Shown: positions 8,704 to 16,245 of the stretch, piece by piece
How positions within the stretch are numbered: the first letter of the stretch is position 1
Layout: each line of letters starts with the position of its first letter
NCBI GenBank assembly: GCA_965216105.1
Contig: OZ244147.1
Span: 2,976,001-3,040,000, forward strand
DNA: 64,000 bases
From: JAALLB01 sp017643495
Lineage (GTDB): Bacteria > Pseudomonadota > Alphaproteobacteria > Rhizobiales > Rhizobiaceae
Direction of reading: 5' to 3'
Notes under the pieces: model-generated
What the model was told of the DNA's origin: nothing
Seen by the model: the letters and a program-made list of their open reading frames with translations, nothing else
Databases searched by the model: none
Position numbers and translations under genes: made by a program

Positions 8704-9431
8704 GCATCTGCCCCGGACTTGCGTCGTGAATAGAGGAAGTAACCGCCAACACCCAACATGGTCGCAGCAAGGCCGAACCAGGTAATGGCATATTGCAGGT
8801 GGTTGTTGGAAAACTTGATAATGGTTGTGCCACCCTTTGGCCAGCCCCCCGGATTGGCAGTTTCGTCGGCCTCCACCAGGAGCGGCAGGAACGTTTGACC
8901 AGAACCAGAACGCATCAGGGCAGTCATCGCTTCAAGATCACGCCAGTAAAACTCGCGCTTTTCAGGTGCATTCTCGAAAGCCGCCGATGGTTTCTCCACA
9001 GCCGGCACACGGATCAACCCTGTCACCGTCTGCAAACCATCCACCTGCCCCTCCGGGCGCTTTTCAGGCGCCTTCATGTCAAAAGGCACAAAGCCCCTGT
9101 TTACGACCACAGCAGTTCCGTCTTCCCTCTCGAGCGGTGTATGGACATTCCAGCCCGATGCGCCGGACTGTCCGGTCGCAAAATAATAAACTTCAGCTTG
9201 ATGGTTGAACGTACCCGTTACCCTGACCGGTGTGTATGACCATTGATCTTTCGGGAGTTCCTTGCCCAGAAATTCGTCAATTGGCACCGGTTGCCGGGAA
9301 ACCCTCTCCTGCACCGTACGCAACAGTTCTTCTTTCCAGAAAAGACGCTCAACCTGCCACCAGCCAAGTGAACACAGGACGACCAGGCCTGCCAGCATCA
9401 AGACTACGATAATGATTGTGGACAAGCGCAT
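8700..9431 (-). CDS. SURF1-family cytochrome oxidase assembly protein
   Basis: A 243-residue inner-membrane protein of the SURF1/Shy1 family, which helps heme a insertion into subunit I of aa3 oxidase. It has the expected layout: one TM helix at the N-terminus (IIIVVLMLAGLVVLCSLGWWQ), a periplasmic domain with VRVTGTFNHQAEVYYFA and VVVNRGFVPFDMK, and a second TM helix near the C-terminus (LQYAITWFGLAATMLGVGGYF). The gene starts in the stop of the DUF983 gene (TGATG) and ends in the start of ispH. Its place behind the cox genes supports the function. Confidence 0.95.
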   Translation of the reverse strand: MRLSTIIIVVLMLAGLVVLCSLGWWQVERLFWKEELLRTVQERVSRQPVPIDEFLGKELPKDQWSYTPVRVTGTFNHQAEVYYFATGQSGASGWNVHTPLEREDGTAVVVNRGFVPFDMKAPEKRPEGQVDGLQTVTGLIRVPAVEKPSAAFENAPEKREFYWRDLEAMTALMRSGSGQTFLPLLVEADETANPGGWPKGGTTIIKFSNNHLQYAITWFGLAATMLGVGGYFLYSRRKSGADA

Positions 9432-9838
9432 CAGGCGTCATTGCCTCCTGTTAGTTTTCCCTCGCTCGCCTTGGTGCGATATTGCAAGGCGATCAGCACA
9501 CCTTTTGCAAACTGCAGAGACCAGAGGGAAAGCCCGACTATGACGGGAAACCATATGATCATGTGAACCCATATGGGAGGAGCAAGCAATGATTGCAAAA
9601 GCATTGCGAAGGCTGTGACAACAAAGCCCACAATCAAAATCACAAAGACAGCAGGCCCGTCACCTGCATCAATAAAACTGTAGTCAAGTCCGCATTCCTC
9701 ACAGCCTGCAGCCGGCTTCAGGACAGAGGCAAACAGGCGGCCCTGCCCGCACCGCGGACAGCGGTTTCGAAGAGCGACCTGCGCAGGAGACACTACATCC
9801 ACTGCATCTTCAGTTGCAAATCCGTTCTTTTTCGACAC
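9431..9838 (-). CDS. DUF983 membrane protein
   Basis: A 135-residue DUF983 protein: a zinc-ribbon-like N-terminus with RCPRCGQGRLF and GCEECGLDY (four Cys) followed by two TM helices (FVILIVGFVVTAFAMLL and MIIWFPVIVGLSLWSL). It is regularly found in alphaproteobacterial cox loci between ctaE and surf1; the precise role is unknown, but cofactor handling for the oxidase is a fair guess. I assign the GTG start at 9838, preceded by AAGGAA 7 bp upstream. A longer reading up to 9904 would run through the terminator hairpin at 9873-9900 and is unlikely. Confidence 0.85.
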   Translation of the reverse strand: MSKKNGFATEDAVDVVSPAQVALRNRCPRCGQGRLFASVLKPAAGCEECGLDYSFIDAGDGPAVFVILIVGFVVTAFAMLLQSLLAPPIWVHMIIWFPVIVGLSLWSLQFAKGVLIALQYRTKASEGKLTGGNDA

Positions 9839-9872
9839 TGCAGTTTCCTTGACTGGTGAAAAGGGCCTGAAC

Positions 9873-9900
9873 AAAAAAGGCGGCTCAGTGGCCGCCCTTT
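9873..9900 (-). terminator. Intrinsic terminator after ctaE
   Basis: Read on the minus strand this is GGGCGGC-CACTGA-GCCGCC followed directly by six T: a GC-rich stem, a small loop and a U-run, placed 22 bp after the ctaE stop. It should end most transcription of the ctaC-ctaE unit, leaving DUF983-surf1-ispH-thrB-rnhA to read-through or to a promoter of their own. Confidence 0.8.
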
Positions 9901-9922
9901 TCATTTTCTTGAATGCCGTGCA

Positions 9923-10807
9923 TCAGTGGGCAGCGATTGTAGCCCCTGCAGAAGCCCACACGTAAATCGCGCAGAACAGGAACAACCAGACCACGTCAAC
10001 AAAGTGCCAATACCAGGCGGCCGCCTCAAACCCGAAATGCTTCTCCGGTGTGAAGTGGCCGGACATTGCACGGAACAGGCAGACAATCAGGAAGATGGTA
10101 CCCACCAATACGTGGAAACCGTGGAAGCCGGTCGCCATGAAGAATGTCGCGCCATAGATCGACTCAGAGAACTGGAACGGGGCATGAGCATACTCGTATG
10201 CCTGTACAAAGCTGAACAGGATTCCCAGTGCAACCGTCAGGAACAGCATCCATGTCAGGGTTTTGCGGTCATTTTCGATCAACGCATGGTGCGCCCAGGT
10301 TACCGTGGTGCCGGACAGCAAAAGAATAACGGTGTTGAACAGCGGCAGGTGCCACGGATCCAGCACTTCGATTCCCTGTGGCGGCCATTGGCCACCCGTG
10401 TATTCCAGGCGCGAATATTGCAATGCCTCGTCGGCAAACAGGCTCGCATCGAAGAATGCCCAGAACCAGGCGACAAAGAACATTACTTCCGAAGCAATGA
10501 AAAGCAGCATGCCGTATCGCAGATGCAGGGAGACCACTCTTGTATGATGGCCCTGATGGCTTTCCTTGACCGTATCCGACCACCAGGCAAACATGGTGTA
10601 AAGAACGATTGCCAGGCCAATCAGCAGTGTAACCGGGCCTGCAGCAGCAAGGTTCATGCCGAAAAGGCTGAATTCACTGCCCTGCAGGGCACGCATATAG
10701 GAAACCCCGCCAATTGCCATGACAAGCCCGCCAATGCTGCCGATCAACGGCCAAGGGCTTGGGTCAATGATATGATAATCGTGGTTGACGTTGTGACTAT
10801 CAGCCAT
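9923..10807 (-). CDS. ctaE: Cytochrome c oxidase subunit III
   Basis: A 294-residue subunit III of aa3-type oxidase with seven expected TM helices. Recognisable parts are YHIIDPSPWPLIGS, WWSDTVKESHQGHHT, the helix VMFFVAWFWAFFDASL, the GIEVLDPWHLPLFNTVIL segment, TGFHGFHVLVGT and AAWYWHFVDVVWLFLF. The subunit stabilises the catalytic core and keeps proton uptake going. The start ATG 10807 has AGGAG six bases upstream; an earlier frame start at 10837 lacks this. ctaG lies 54 bp upstream on the same strand and a terminator follows. Confidence 0.97.
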   Translation of the reverse strand: MADSHNVNHDYHIIDPSPWPLIGSIGGLVMAIGGVSYMRALQGSEFSLFGMNLAAAGPVTLLIGLAIVLYTMFAWWSDTVKESHQGHHTRVVSLHLRYGMLLFIASEVMFFVAWFWAFFDASLFADEALQYSRLEYTGGQWPPQGIEVLDPWHLPLFNTVILLLSGTTVTWAHHALIENDRKTLTWMLFLTVALGILFSFVQAYEYAHAPFQFSESIYGATFFMATGFHGFHVLVGTIFLIVCLFRAMSGHFTPEKHFGFEAAAWYWHFVDVVWLFLFCAIYVWASAGATIAAH

Positions 10808-10861
10808 GCTCAACTCCTGCTTCTTTCTTGCCTGCAATACCCCCGGCAGGCTGTTTCTGTC

Positions 10862-11482
10862 TTATAGCTTCTGTTTTCCGGTACTGCCAGCATCTTTACG
10901 CCCCTGGGCGCTGGATACTGCTTCCGGCTGTTGATCGCTTTCATAGAAGGTATAGGAAAGCGTTATTGTCTTGATGGCCTTGAAGGCTTCTTCCTTGTCC
11001 ATCTCCGGGTCAACGAAAAACACAACCGGCATTTCCAGTGTTTCACCCGGATCGATATACGTATCGGTAAAGCAGAAACACTCGATCTTGTTGAAGTAGG
11101 CGCCTGCTGCCTGCGGCGTCACATTGAATGTGGCCATGCCGCTGATCGGTTCATTCGAGAGGTTTTCTGCCGTGTAGTTGATCACCATTTTCTCACCCAT
11201 CTTGAGGGTGACCTTGCGGGTTTCCGGCTTGAAGCGCCAGTTGAGGCTTGCTTCGGTATTGGCATCGAAACGAACGCTTATGTCCCGGTCAATTACCGGA
11301 ATTCCGTCCACTGTTTCAGCTACCTGCGTTGTGCCGCCATAACCGGTAACCTGACAAAAAAGCTGGTACAGCGGCACGGAAGCATAGGCCAGGCCGCCCA
11401 TAGCCAGAACCATGCCCACGCACATGCCTACAACCCGAAGGTTATTCTTTTCGGAAGCCGTTTCACCGGTGTGCATCGTCAT
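10862..11482 (-). CDS. ctaG: Cytochrome c oxidase assembly protein Cox11/CtaG
   Basis: A 206-residue copper chaperone that delivers Cu to the CuB centre of subunit I. It has a single N-terminal TM helix (VVGMCVGMVLAMGGLAYASVPLY) and a periplasmic immunoglobulin-like domain with the copper-binding KIECFCFTD motif and the LPVVFFVDPE-type segment (MPVVFFVDPEM). YQLFCQVTGYGG is typical of alphaproteobacterial Cox11. I start it at ATG 11482, which overlaps the coxF stop as ATGA and has GGGAG just upstream; ATG 11476 is an alternative. Confidence 0.95.
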   Translation of the reverse strand: MTMHTGETASEKNNLRVVGMCVGMVLAMGGLAYASVPLYQLFCQVTGYGGTTQVAETVDGIPVIDRDISVRFDANTEASLNWRFKPETRKVTLKMGEKMVINYTAENLSNEPISGMATFNVTPQAAGAYFNKIECFCFTDTYIDPGETLEMPVVFFVDPEMDKEEAFKAIKTITLSYTFYESDQQPEAVSSAQGRKDAGSTGKQKL

Positions 11483-11649
11483 AACTCCCTGTTGAAGATG
11501 TTGATGCCAAGTTTGGTCCATGTAACGAAATACATGATTGCCACAAAAGCCGCGAGCACAAGCCCGATTGCAACATTGCGGGCACGGCGTGCCTTGAGCT
11601 GCTCCTCGGTGATTTCAACGTTTTCCCGCGTATATTTGCCTTCAGCCAT
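11479..11649 (-). CDS. coxF: CoxF-like small membrane protein of the oxidase locus
   Basis: A 56-residue single-TM protein. It starts MAEGKYTRENVEITEEQL, then a basic stretch KARRARN and a TM helix VAIGLVLAAFVAIMYFVTWTK. Proteins of this size and pattern sit between ctaB and ctaG in many alphaproteobacteria and are called CoxF; a role in oxidase assembly is assumed from position. The start at 11649 overlaps the end of ctaB by 8 bp, and its stop overlaps ctaG, so all three are coupled. Confidence 0.85.
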   Translation of the reverse strand: MAEGKYTRENVEITEEQLKARRARNVAIGLVLAAFVAIMYFVTWTKLGINIFNREL

Positions 11650-12580
11650 AATAAGCCACCGCTGTCGTGATGAGTGCGTCTGCGGCGAGTGCTGCAAAGA
11701 TCACAAAAAGATAGAAAATCGAAAACCGGAACAGTTTCTTTTCACGGACATAGCCATTGTCCTTGCTACCCTCTTTCCAGACCCGGAAGCCAAGCAGCGC
11801 AAACCAACCACCCAATGCGGCTGCAACCAAACCATAGGCGAGACTTGCAAAGCCGAGAGCCGTGGGCAGCACACTCGCTATCCCGAGAAGCAGGGAATAG
11901 ATGAAGATTTCGAGCCGGGTGCGCGCTTCACCGTGAACGTTCGGCATCATCGGCACATGGGCGTTTTCATAGTCCTGCAGGCGGAACAGGGCGAGTGCCC
12001 AGAAATGGGGAGGCGTCCACAGGAAAATGATCGCAAACAGGACAACGCTCTCAAACGAAACATTTCCGGTAACAGCAGCCCAGCCGATCATTGGGGGAAA
12101 TGCACCGGCAGCGCCACCAATCACAATGTTTTGCGGCGTGGAGCGCTTCAACCACATTGTGTAAATGACTGCATAAAAGAAAATGGTGAAGGCCAGCAAC
12201 GCAGCGGCAAGCCAGTTTACCACCACCCCCATTGTCATTACCGAGAAGAAAGACAGCACAACCCCGAAGGACAATGCCTGCGACCGGTCAATCTTTCCGA
12301 GCGGAATGGGTCTTTTTGCCGTGCGCGCCATGACGGCATCAATGTCGGCATCGTACCACATGTTGAGCGCGCCTGATGCACCTGCCCCGATGGATATGCA
12401 GAGGATTGCCACAAAACCGATCAGCCAGTTTATTTCGCCCGGAGCCAGCAGCATGCCGACCAGTGCCGTGAAAATCACCAGCGACATGACACGCGGCTTC
12501 AAAAGCTGAAAATAGTCATGCGGCATGGCCGATGAGATCACCGGAAAAACCGTTTCGGATTTTGCGCTCTCTACAGCCAT
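11642..12580 (-). CDS. ctaB: Heme O synthase (protoheme IX farnesyltransferase)
   Basis: A 312-residue UbiA-superfamily membrane prenyltransferase that farnesylates heme B to heme O, the precursor of heme A. The first aspartate-rich motif is NMWYDADIDAVMARTAKRPI, and the family segments YFQLLKPRVMSLVIFTALVG and LWTPPHFWALALF are clear. Around eight TM helices are predicted by eye. It lies between ctaD and coxF; 54 bp upstream holds an inverted repeat (12602-12624). Confidence 0.97.
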   Translation of the reverse strand: MAVESAKSETVFPVISSAMPHDYFQLLKPRVMSLVIFTALVGMLLAPGEINWLIGFVAILCISIGAGASGALNMWYDADIDAVMARTAKRPIPLGKIDRSQALSFGVVLSFFSVMTMGVVVNWLAAALLAFTIFFYAVIYTMWLKRSTPQNIVIGGAAGAFPPMIGWAAVTGNVSFESVVLFAIIFLWTPPHFWALALFRLQDYENAHVPMMPNVHGEARTRLEIFIYSLLLGIASVLPTALGFASLAYGLVAAALGGWFALLGFRVWKEGSKDNGYVREKKLFRFSIFYLFVIFAALAADALITTAVAYYG

Positions 12581-12601
12581 TGTGAACGATACTCGTGTAA
12601 G

Positions 12602-12624
12602 AAGGCCGCCAAAGCGGCGGCCTT
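12602..12624 (-). terminator. GC-rich hairpin between ctaD and ctaB (possible attenuator)
   Basis: A perfect 9-bp stem, AAGGCCGCC against GGCGGCCTT, with a 5-base loop, lies 10 bp after the ctaD stop. The sequence after it on the minus strand (CTTACACGAG) has no U-run, so this is at most a weak terminator; an mRNA-stabilising or attenuating hairpin that sets more ctaC-ctaD message than assembly-factor message is plausible. Confidence 0.45.
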
Positions 12625-12634
12625 ATCGCTTTGA

Positions 12635-14236
12635 TTATTTGACTTTTGGAAGGGTTTCCCACTGGTGGAATGGCGGCGGTGAAGGAAGCTGCCATTCAAG
12701 GGTTGTTGCACCTTCTCCCCATGGATTGTCACCAGCAACGCGTTTCTTGGCAAAAGCCTCGAAGATCGTTGCGAGGAAGATGAGAACCGCAAAGGCAGAA
12801 AGGTAGGAACCCCAGGATGAAACCGCGTTCCAGCCTGCATATGCATCCGGATAGTCAACATAACGCCGCGGCATGCCTGCAAGACCGAGGAAGTGCTGCG
12901 GGAAGAACACGAGGTTGACGCCGATAAAGGTGAGCCAGAAGTGTGTTTTCGCGAGGAACGAATTGTACATGTAGCCGGTCATCTTCGGGAACCAGTAATA
13001 CCAGGCCGCGAAGATTGCGAAGACCGCGCCAAGTGACAGCACGTAATGGAAGTGGGCAACCACATAATACGTGTCGTGGAACGCACGATCGAGACCCGCA
13101 TTGGCCAGCTGCACACCGGTCACACCACCAACGGTGAACAGGAAGATGAAGCCGATTGCCCAGATCATCGGTGTGCGAAGGGTGATTGAACCGCCCCACA
13201 TGGTGGCAATCCAGGAAAAGATTTTTACGCCGGTCGGAACCGCGATCACCATCGTGGCAAACACGAAGTAGCGTTGTGTGTCGAGTGACAGGCCAACCGT
13301 ATACATGTGGTGCGCCCAGACGATGAAGCCGACAGCACCAATCGCAACCATGGCAAGTGCCATGCCCATGTAACCGAAGACCGGCTTGCGGGAGAAGGTT
13401 GCCACGATATGGCTGACGATGCCGAAACCCGGCAGGATAAGGATATACACTTCCGGATGGCCGAAGAACCAGAACAGGTGCTGGAAGAGAATCGGGTCAC
13501 CGCCGCCTTCAGGCACGAAGAATGTTGTACCGAAGTTGCGGTCGGTCAGAAGCATGGTGATCGCACCAGCCAGAACCGGCAACGAAAGAAGCAGCAAGAA
13601 TGCGGTAATCAGTACGGACCACGCAAAAAGCGGCATCTTGAAAAGGGTCATGCCCGGTGCACGCATGTTGAAGATCGTCGTGATGAAGTTGATCGCCCCG
13701 AGGATCGAGGATGCACCCGCAATGTGAAGCGACAGGATCGCCAGATCCATCGCAGGGCCAGGCTGGCCGGCAAGCGAGGAAAGCGGCGGATAGATGGTCC
13801 AGCCACCACCGACACCATTTGCACCGGCAGGTCCTTCAACAAACATGGACAGGACGAGCAGCAGCAGGGCTGGCGGAAGAAGCCAGAAGGAAATGTTGTT
13901 CATCCGCGGGAACGCCATGTCCGGCGCACCGATCATGATCGGAACCATCCAGTTGGCAAAACCGCCAATCAGGGCAGGCATGACCATGAAGAAGATCATG
14001 ATAAGGCCGTGGCCCGTAGTGAACACATTATAGGTGTGCGGGTTGGTAAAATACTGGAGACCCGGCTCATGCAACTCAAGGCGCATGGCAACCGAAAGGA
14101 AACCGCCAAAGATGCCCGAGAGAATGGCAAAAATCAGGTAAAGGGTACCGATATCCTTGTGGTTGGTTGAATAGAACCAGCGCTTGAAGAAGCCAGGCTT
14201 GTGATCATGGGCATCATGTGCAGCTGCGTATGCCAT
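12635..14236 (-). CDS. ctaD: Cytochrome c oxidase subunit I (aa3 type)
   Basis: A 533-residue heme-copper oxidase catalytic subunit with 12 TM helices. The binuclear-centre helix reads WFFGHPEVYILILPGFG with the cross-linked His-Tyr pair, CuB histidines are in VWAHHMYTVG, and the heme ligands are in DTYYVVAHFHYVLS. KIFSWIATMWGG and MPRRYVDYPDAYAGWN are typical for type A1 aa3 oxidases of alphaproteobacteria and mitochondria. The ATG at 14236 overlaps the ctaC stop (TAATG), and its ribosome site AGGAGATAAT lies in the end of ctaC. Confidence 0.99.
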   Translation of the reverse strand: MAYAAAHDAHDHKPGFFKRWFYSTNHKDIGTLYLIFAILSGIFGGFLSVAMRLELHEPGLQYFTNPHTYNVFTTGHGLIMIFFMVMPALIGGFANWMVPIMIGAPDMAFPRMNNISFWLLPPALLLLVLSMFVEGPAGANGVGGGWTIYPPLSSLAGQPGPAMDLAILSLHIAGASSILGAINFITTIFNMRAPGMTLFKMPLFAWSVLITAFLLLLSLPVLAGAITMLLTDRNFGTTFFVPEGGGDPILFQHLFWFFGHPEVYILILPGFGIVSHIVATFSRKPVFGYMGMALAMVAIGAVGFIVWAHHMYTVGLSLDTQRYFVFATMVIAVPTGVKIFSWIATMWGGSITLRTPMIWAIGFIFLFTVGGVTGVQLANAGLDRAFHDTYYVVAHFHYVLSLGAVFAIFAAWYYWFPKMTGYMYNSFLAKTHFWLTFIGVNLVFFPQHFLGLAGMPRRYVDYPDAYAGWNAVSSWGSYLSAFAVLIFLATIFEAFAKKRVAGDNPWGEGATTLEWQLPSPPPFHQWETLPKVK

Positions 14237-15147
14237 TACTGATTATCTCCTGATGAGGTCTGGTTTTGAGCCAGTTTCATGTTCTTGTCTGCTTCGATTG
14301 AGGCCATGAGGGCGCGGTTTGCCTCACCGACATCCTCGGCGGCGGCTGTCTGCCAGGCATCATACTGCTCACGGCTGACCACCCGAATGGCAATCGGCAT
14401 GAATGCATGGTTGACGCCACAAAGTTCAGAGCATTGCCCGTAATACATGCCTTCCTTGCGGGCCTTGAACCATGTCTCGTTTGTGCGGCCGGGAATGGCG
14501 TCCATCTTGAGACCGAAAGCAGGCATGGCAAAGTTGTGAATAACACCGGCAGGATCAGCGGTCACGAGCACACGGACTGTTTCGCCAACGGGCACGACAA
14601 GCTCGTTGTCGACAGCAAGCAGGCGCGGATAACGGGCCTTGTCTTCCTTGCCTGATCCTTCACGATCTTCTTCGAGAAGCATGTTGGACGAGAAGGAAAT
14701 CTCGCTTTCATCCTGATATTCGTAATCCCAGTACCAGGTTTGACCGATCGCCTTGACGGTTACGGTAGGCTCTTCGCCGGGATCAAACTGGCTTTCAAGA
14801 AGCTGGAATGAAGGCAGGGCAATCGCAATAAGGATAATGATCGGCGCCACTGTCCAGACAACCTCAATGGCAGTGTTGTGGCTGGTCTTTGACGGCTCGG
14901 GATTGGTGCTGGCGCGAAACTTGACCAGTACAACAGCCAGAAGAATCAACACGAAAATTGTGATCGGCGTGATGAACCAGAAAGTATAGAGATCAAACCA
15001 CTCAATGGCAGCCATGGCTTCTGATCCCGCTTCCTGGTGCCAAATCTGCCAAGGCTCCGGCTGGGCAGCAAAAACTGCAAATGTTGACACCAAAAACGTT
15101 GCAAGCAGTGCTGTTGCACCTGCAAATAGACGAGCTGTCCGCTTCAT
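14236..15147 (-). CDS. ctaC: Cytochrome c oxidase subunit II
   Basis: A 303-residue subunit II: a signal peptide (MKRTARLFAGATALLATFLV), two TM helices (FWFITPITIFVLILLAVVLV and VVWTVAPIIILIAIALPSF) and a periplasmic cupredoxin domain. The CuA ligands are in YYGQCSELCGVNHAFMPI, and the electron-entry Trp region is GQTWYWDYEYQDE. No cytochrome c domain is fused. The start at 15147 is chosen because the signal peptide begins there and GGAGAAGG precedes it. It is the first gene of the cox cluster; the promoter should lie in the 397-bp gap upstream. Confidence 0.98.
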   Translation of the reverse strand: MKRTARLFAGATALLATFLVSTFAVFAAQPEPWQIWHQEAGSEAMAAIEWFDLYTFWFITPITIFVLILLAVVLVKFRASTNPEPSKTSHNTAIEVVWTVAPIIILIAIALPSFQLLESQFDPGEEPTVTVKAIGQTWYWDYEYQDESEISFSSNMLLEEDREGSGKEDKARYPRLLAVDNELVVPVGETVRVLVTADPAGVIHNFAMPAFGLKMDAIPGRTNETWFKARKEGMYYGQCSELCGVNHAFMPIAIRVVSREQYDAWQTAAAEDVGEANRALMASIEADKNMKLAQNQTSSGDNQ

Positions 15148-15544
15148 ACACCTTCTCCAGTTGAGACCCACCGCCGGGTGATTTCACCAGGGTTCAAGAC
15201 AACAAGTCCCATATACCCGTGCGAACGGTGGCAGCGATTCTGCCTTATTTCCCAAAATTGCCTTGTAAAAACCACAACCAACGCCCCTTCGCAATGATTT
15301 TGGCCAAAAAACTGTGCGGCAAATTTGCACGAAAACGCCAGCACCCCTTCCTGACAGGGATTTTGTGCTAAAACTTGCGCAATCACTCCAAATTTCAATC
15401 GCTTTACCATTTGTAAACCGTAAAATTACCATAGTCTGGCGGTGTTGTCTGCGTATCGCCCTGCACCGAATACGGTTGTATTTTACGCCAGCAACGATAT
15501 TGACTATCCGCGAGGGCGAGAATGACAGAGTACAGGTTACCGAC
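15148..15544. promoter_or_regulatory. Divergent intergenic region between ctaC and ialB
   Basis: This 397-bp gap has no credible gene. It must carry the promoter of the cox cluster (minus) and of the IalB-family gene (plus). The ialB-proximal half is A+T-richer, with TTGTAAACCGTAAAATTACC at 15412-15431. A 10-bp perfect palindrome GCAAATTTGC lies at 15319-15328. I cannot fix promoter boxes with confidence, and no known riboswitch is recognisable. Confidence 0.4.
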
Positions 15545-16054
15545 ATGCATTTGTTGAAAAAATTTCCGGCGCTGCTTGCCGTTTCCCTGCTTGGCATCTC
15601 CATGGCCAATGTTGAAGTTCATGCGCAAGGCGCCGTCAGGTCTACCCATGGTGCCTGGTCCATGGTCTGCGATACGCCCCCCGGAGCCTCCAGCGAACAA
15701 TGCGCCCTGATGCAAAATGTCGTGGCGCAGGATCGTGCAGAGGTGGGGCTGTCTGTTGTCGTGCTGCGAACGGCGGACGGTGAATCGGAAATCATGCGCG
15801 TTCTGGCACCCCTCGGCGTTCTTCTGCCAAACGGGCTCGGACTCAACGTGGATGGCAAGGATATCGGTCGCGCCTATTTTGTGCGGTGTTTTCAGGATGG
15901 CTGCTATGCAGAGGTGATCCTGAAAGGCGAATTGCTTGAAACCCTGCAAAAAGGCGAAACAGCGACCTTTATTGTTTTCCAGACTCCCGAAGAGGGAATC
16001 GGCATACCGGTCGACCTTGACGGCTTCTCGGACGGCTATTCGAAAATACCCTGA
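15545..16054 (+). CDS. Invasion-associated locus B (IalB) family periplasmic protein
   Basis: A 169-residue exported protein: signal peptide (KKFPALLAVSLLGISMANVEVHAQG), then the IalB-fold body with THGAWSMVCDTPPG, EQCALMQNVVAQD, LPNGLGLNVDGKDIGRAYF, and the Cys pair FVRCFQDGCYAEV. The family is named for Bartonella invasion but is common in free-living alphaproteobacteria, where its role is undefined, so no virulence function should be read into it. The start ATG 15545 begins the signal peptide; the ribosome site is weak. A terminator-like hairpin follows at 16090. Confidence 0.88.
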   Translation: MHLLKKFPALLAVSLLGISMANVEVHAQGAVRSTHGAWSMVCDTPPGASSEQCALMQNVVAQDRAEVGLSVVVLRTADGESEIMRVLAPLGVLLPNGLGLNVDGKDIGRAYFVRCFQDGCYAEVILKGELLETLQKGETATFIVFQTPEEGIGIPVDLDGFSDGYSKIP

Positions 16055-16089
16055 TCCGGCTTCAATATCTGACGACGGAGACCTTATTG

Positions 16090-16119
16090 CCGGCACTTTT
16101 CGCAGGTGCCGGGTGTTTT
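16090..16119 (+). terminator. Probable intrinsic terminator after ialB
   Basis: CCGGCAC (16090-16096) pairs perfectly with GTGCCGG (16106-16112) around a 9-base loop, followed by GTGTTTTG. It lies 36 bp after the ialB stop, on the correct strand, before the tldD leader. Confidence 0.6.
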
Positions 16120-16245
16120 GTGGCCAGAGTCCGAAAATAACGCCTTTTCTGCACCATCACCGTCTCGGCAAGAAGTTCCGTTAGTGCTTGGATTTTCACG
16201 GTGAACTGTTATCTCTACACTGATCGGAACCTACCGGAGCCCAGC

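Noticed and set aside
10931..12376. Long plus-strand frame (481 codons) over ctaG-coxF-ctaB
   Set aside because: It is antisense to three certain genes, has a Cys/His/Arg-rich composition without family match, and reflects codon bias on the other strand.
13307..14170. Plus-strand frame of 287 codons inside ctaD
   Set aside because: Antisense to a certain subunit I gene, very rich in Arg, Glu, His and Asp, as shadow frames are.
15545..16054. IalB as a virulence factor
   Set aside because: The family is common in free-living alphaproteobacteria and nothing else in the window suggests a pathogen.
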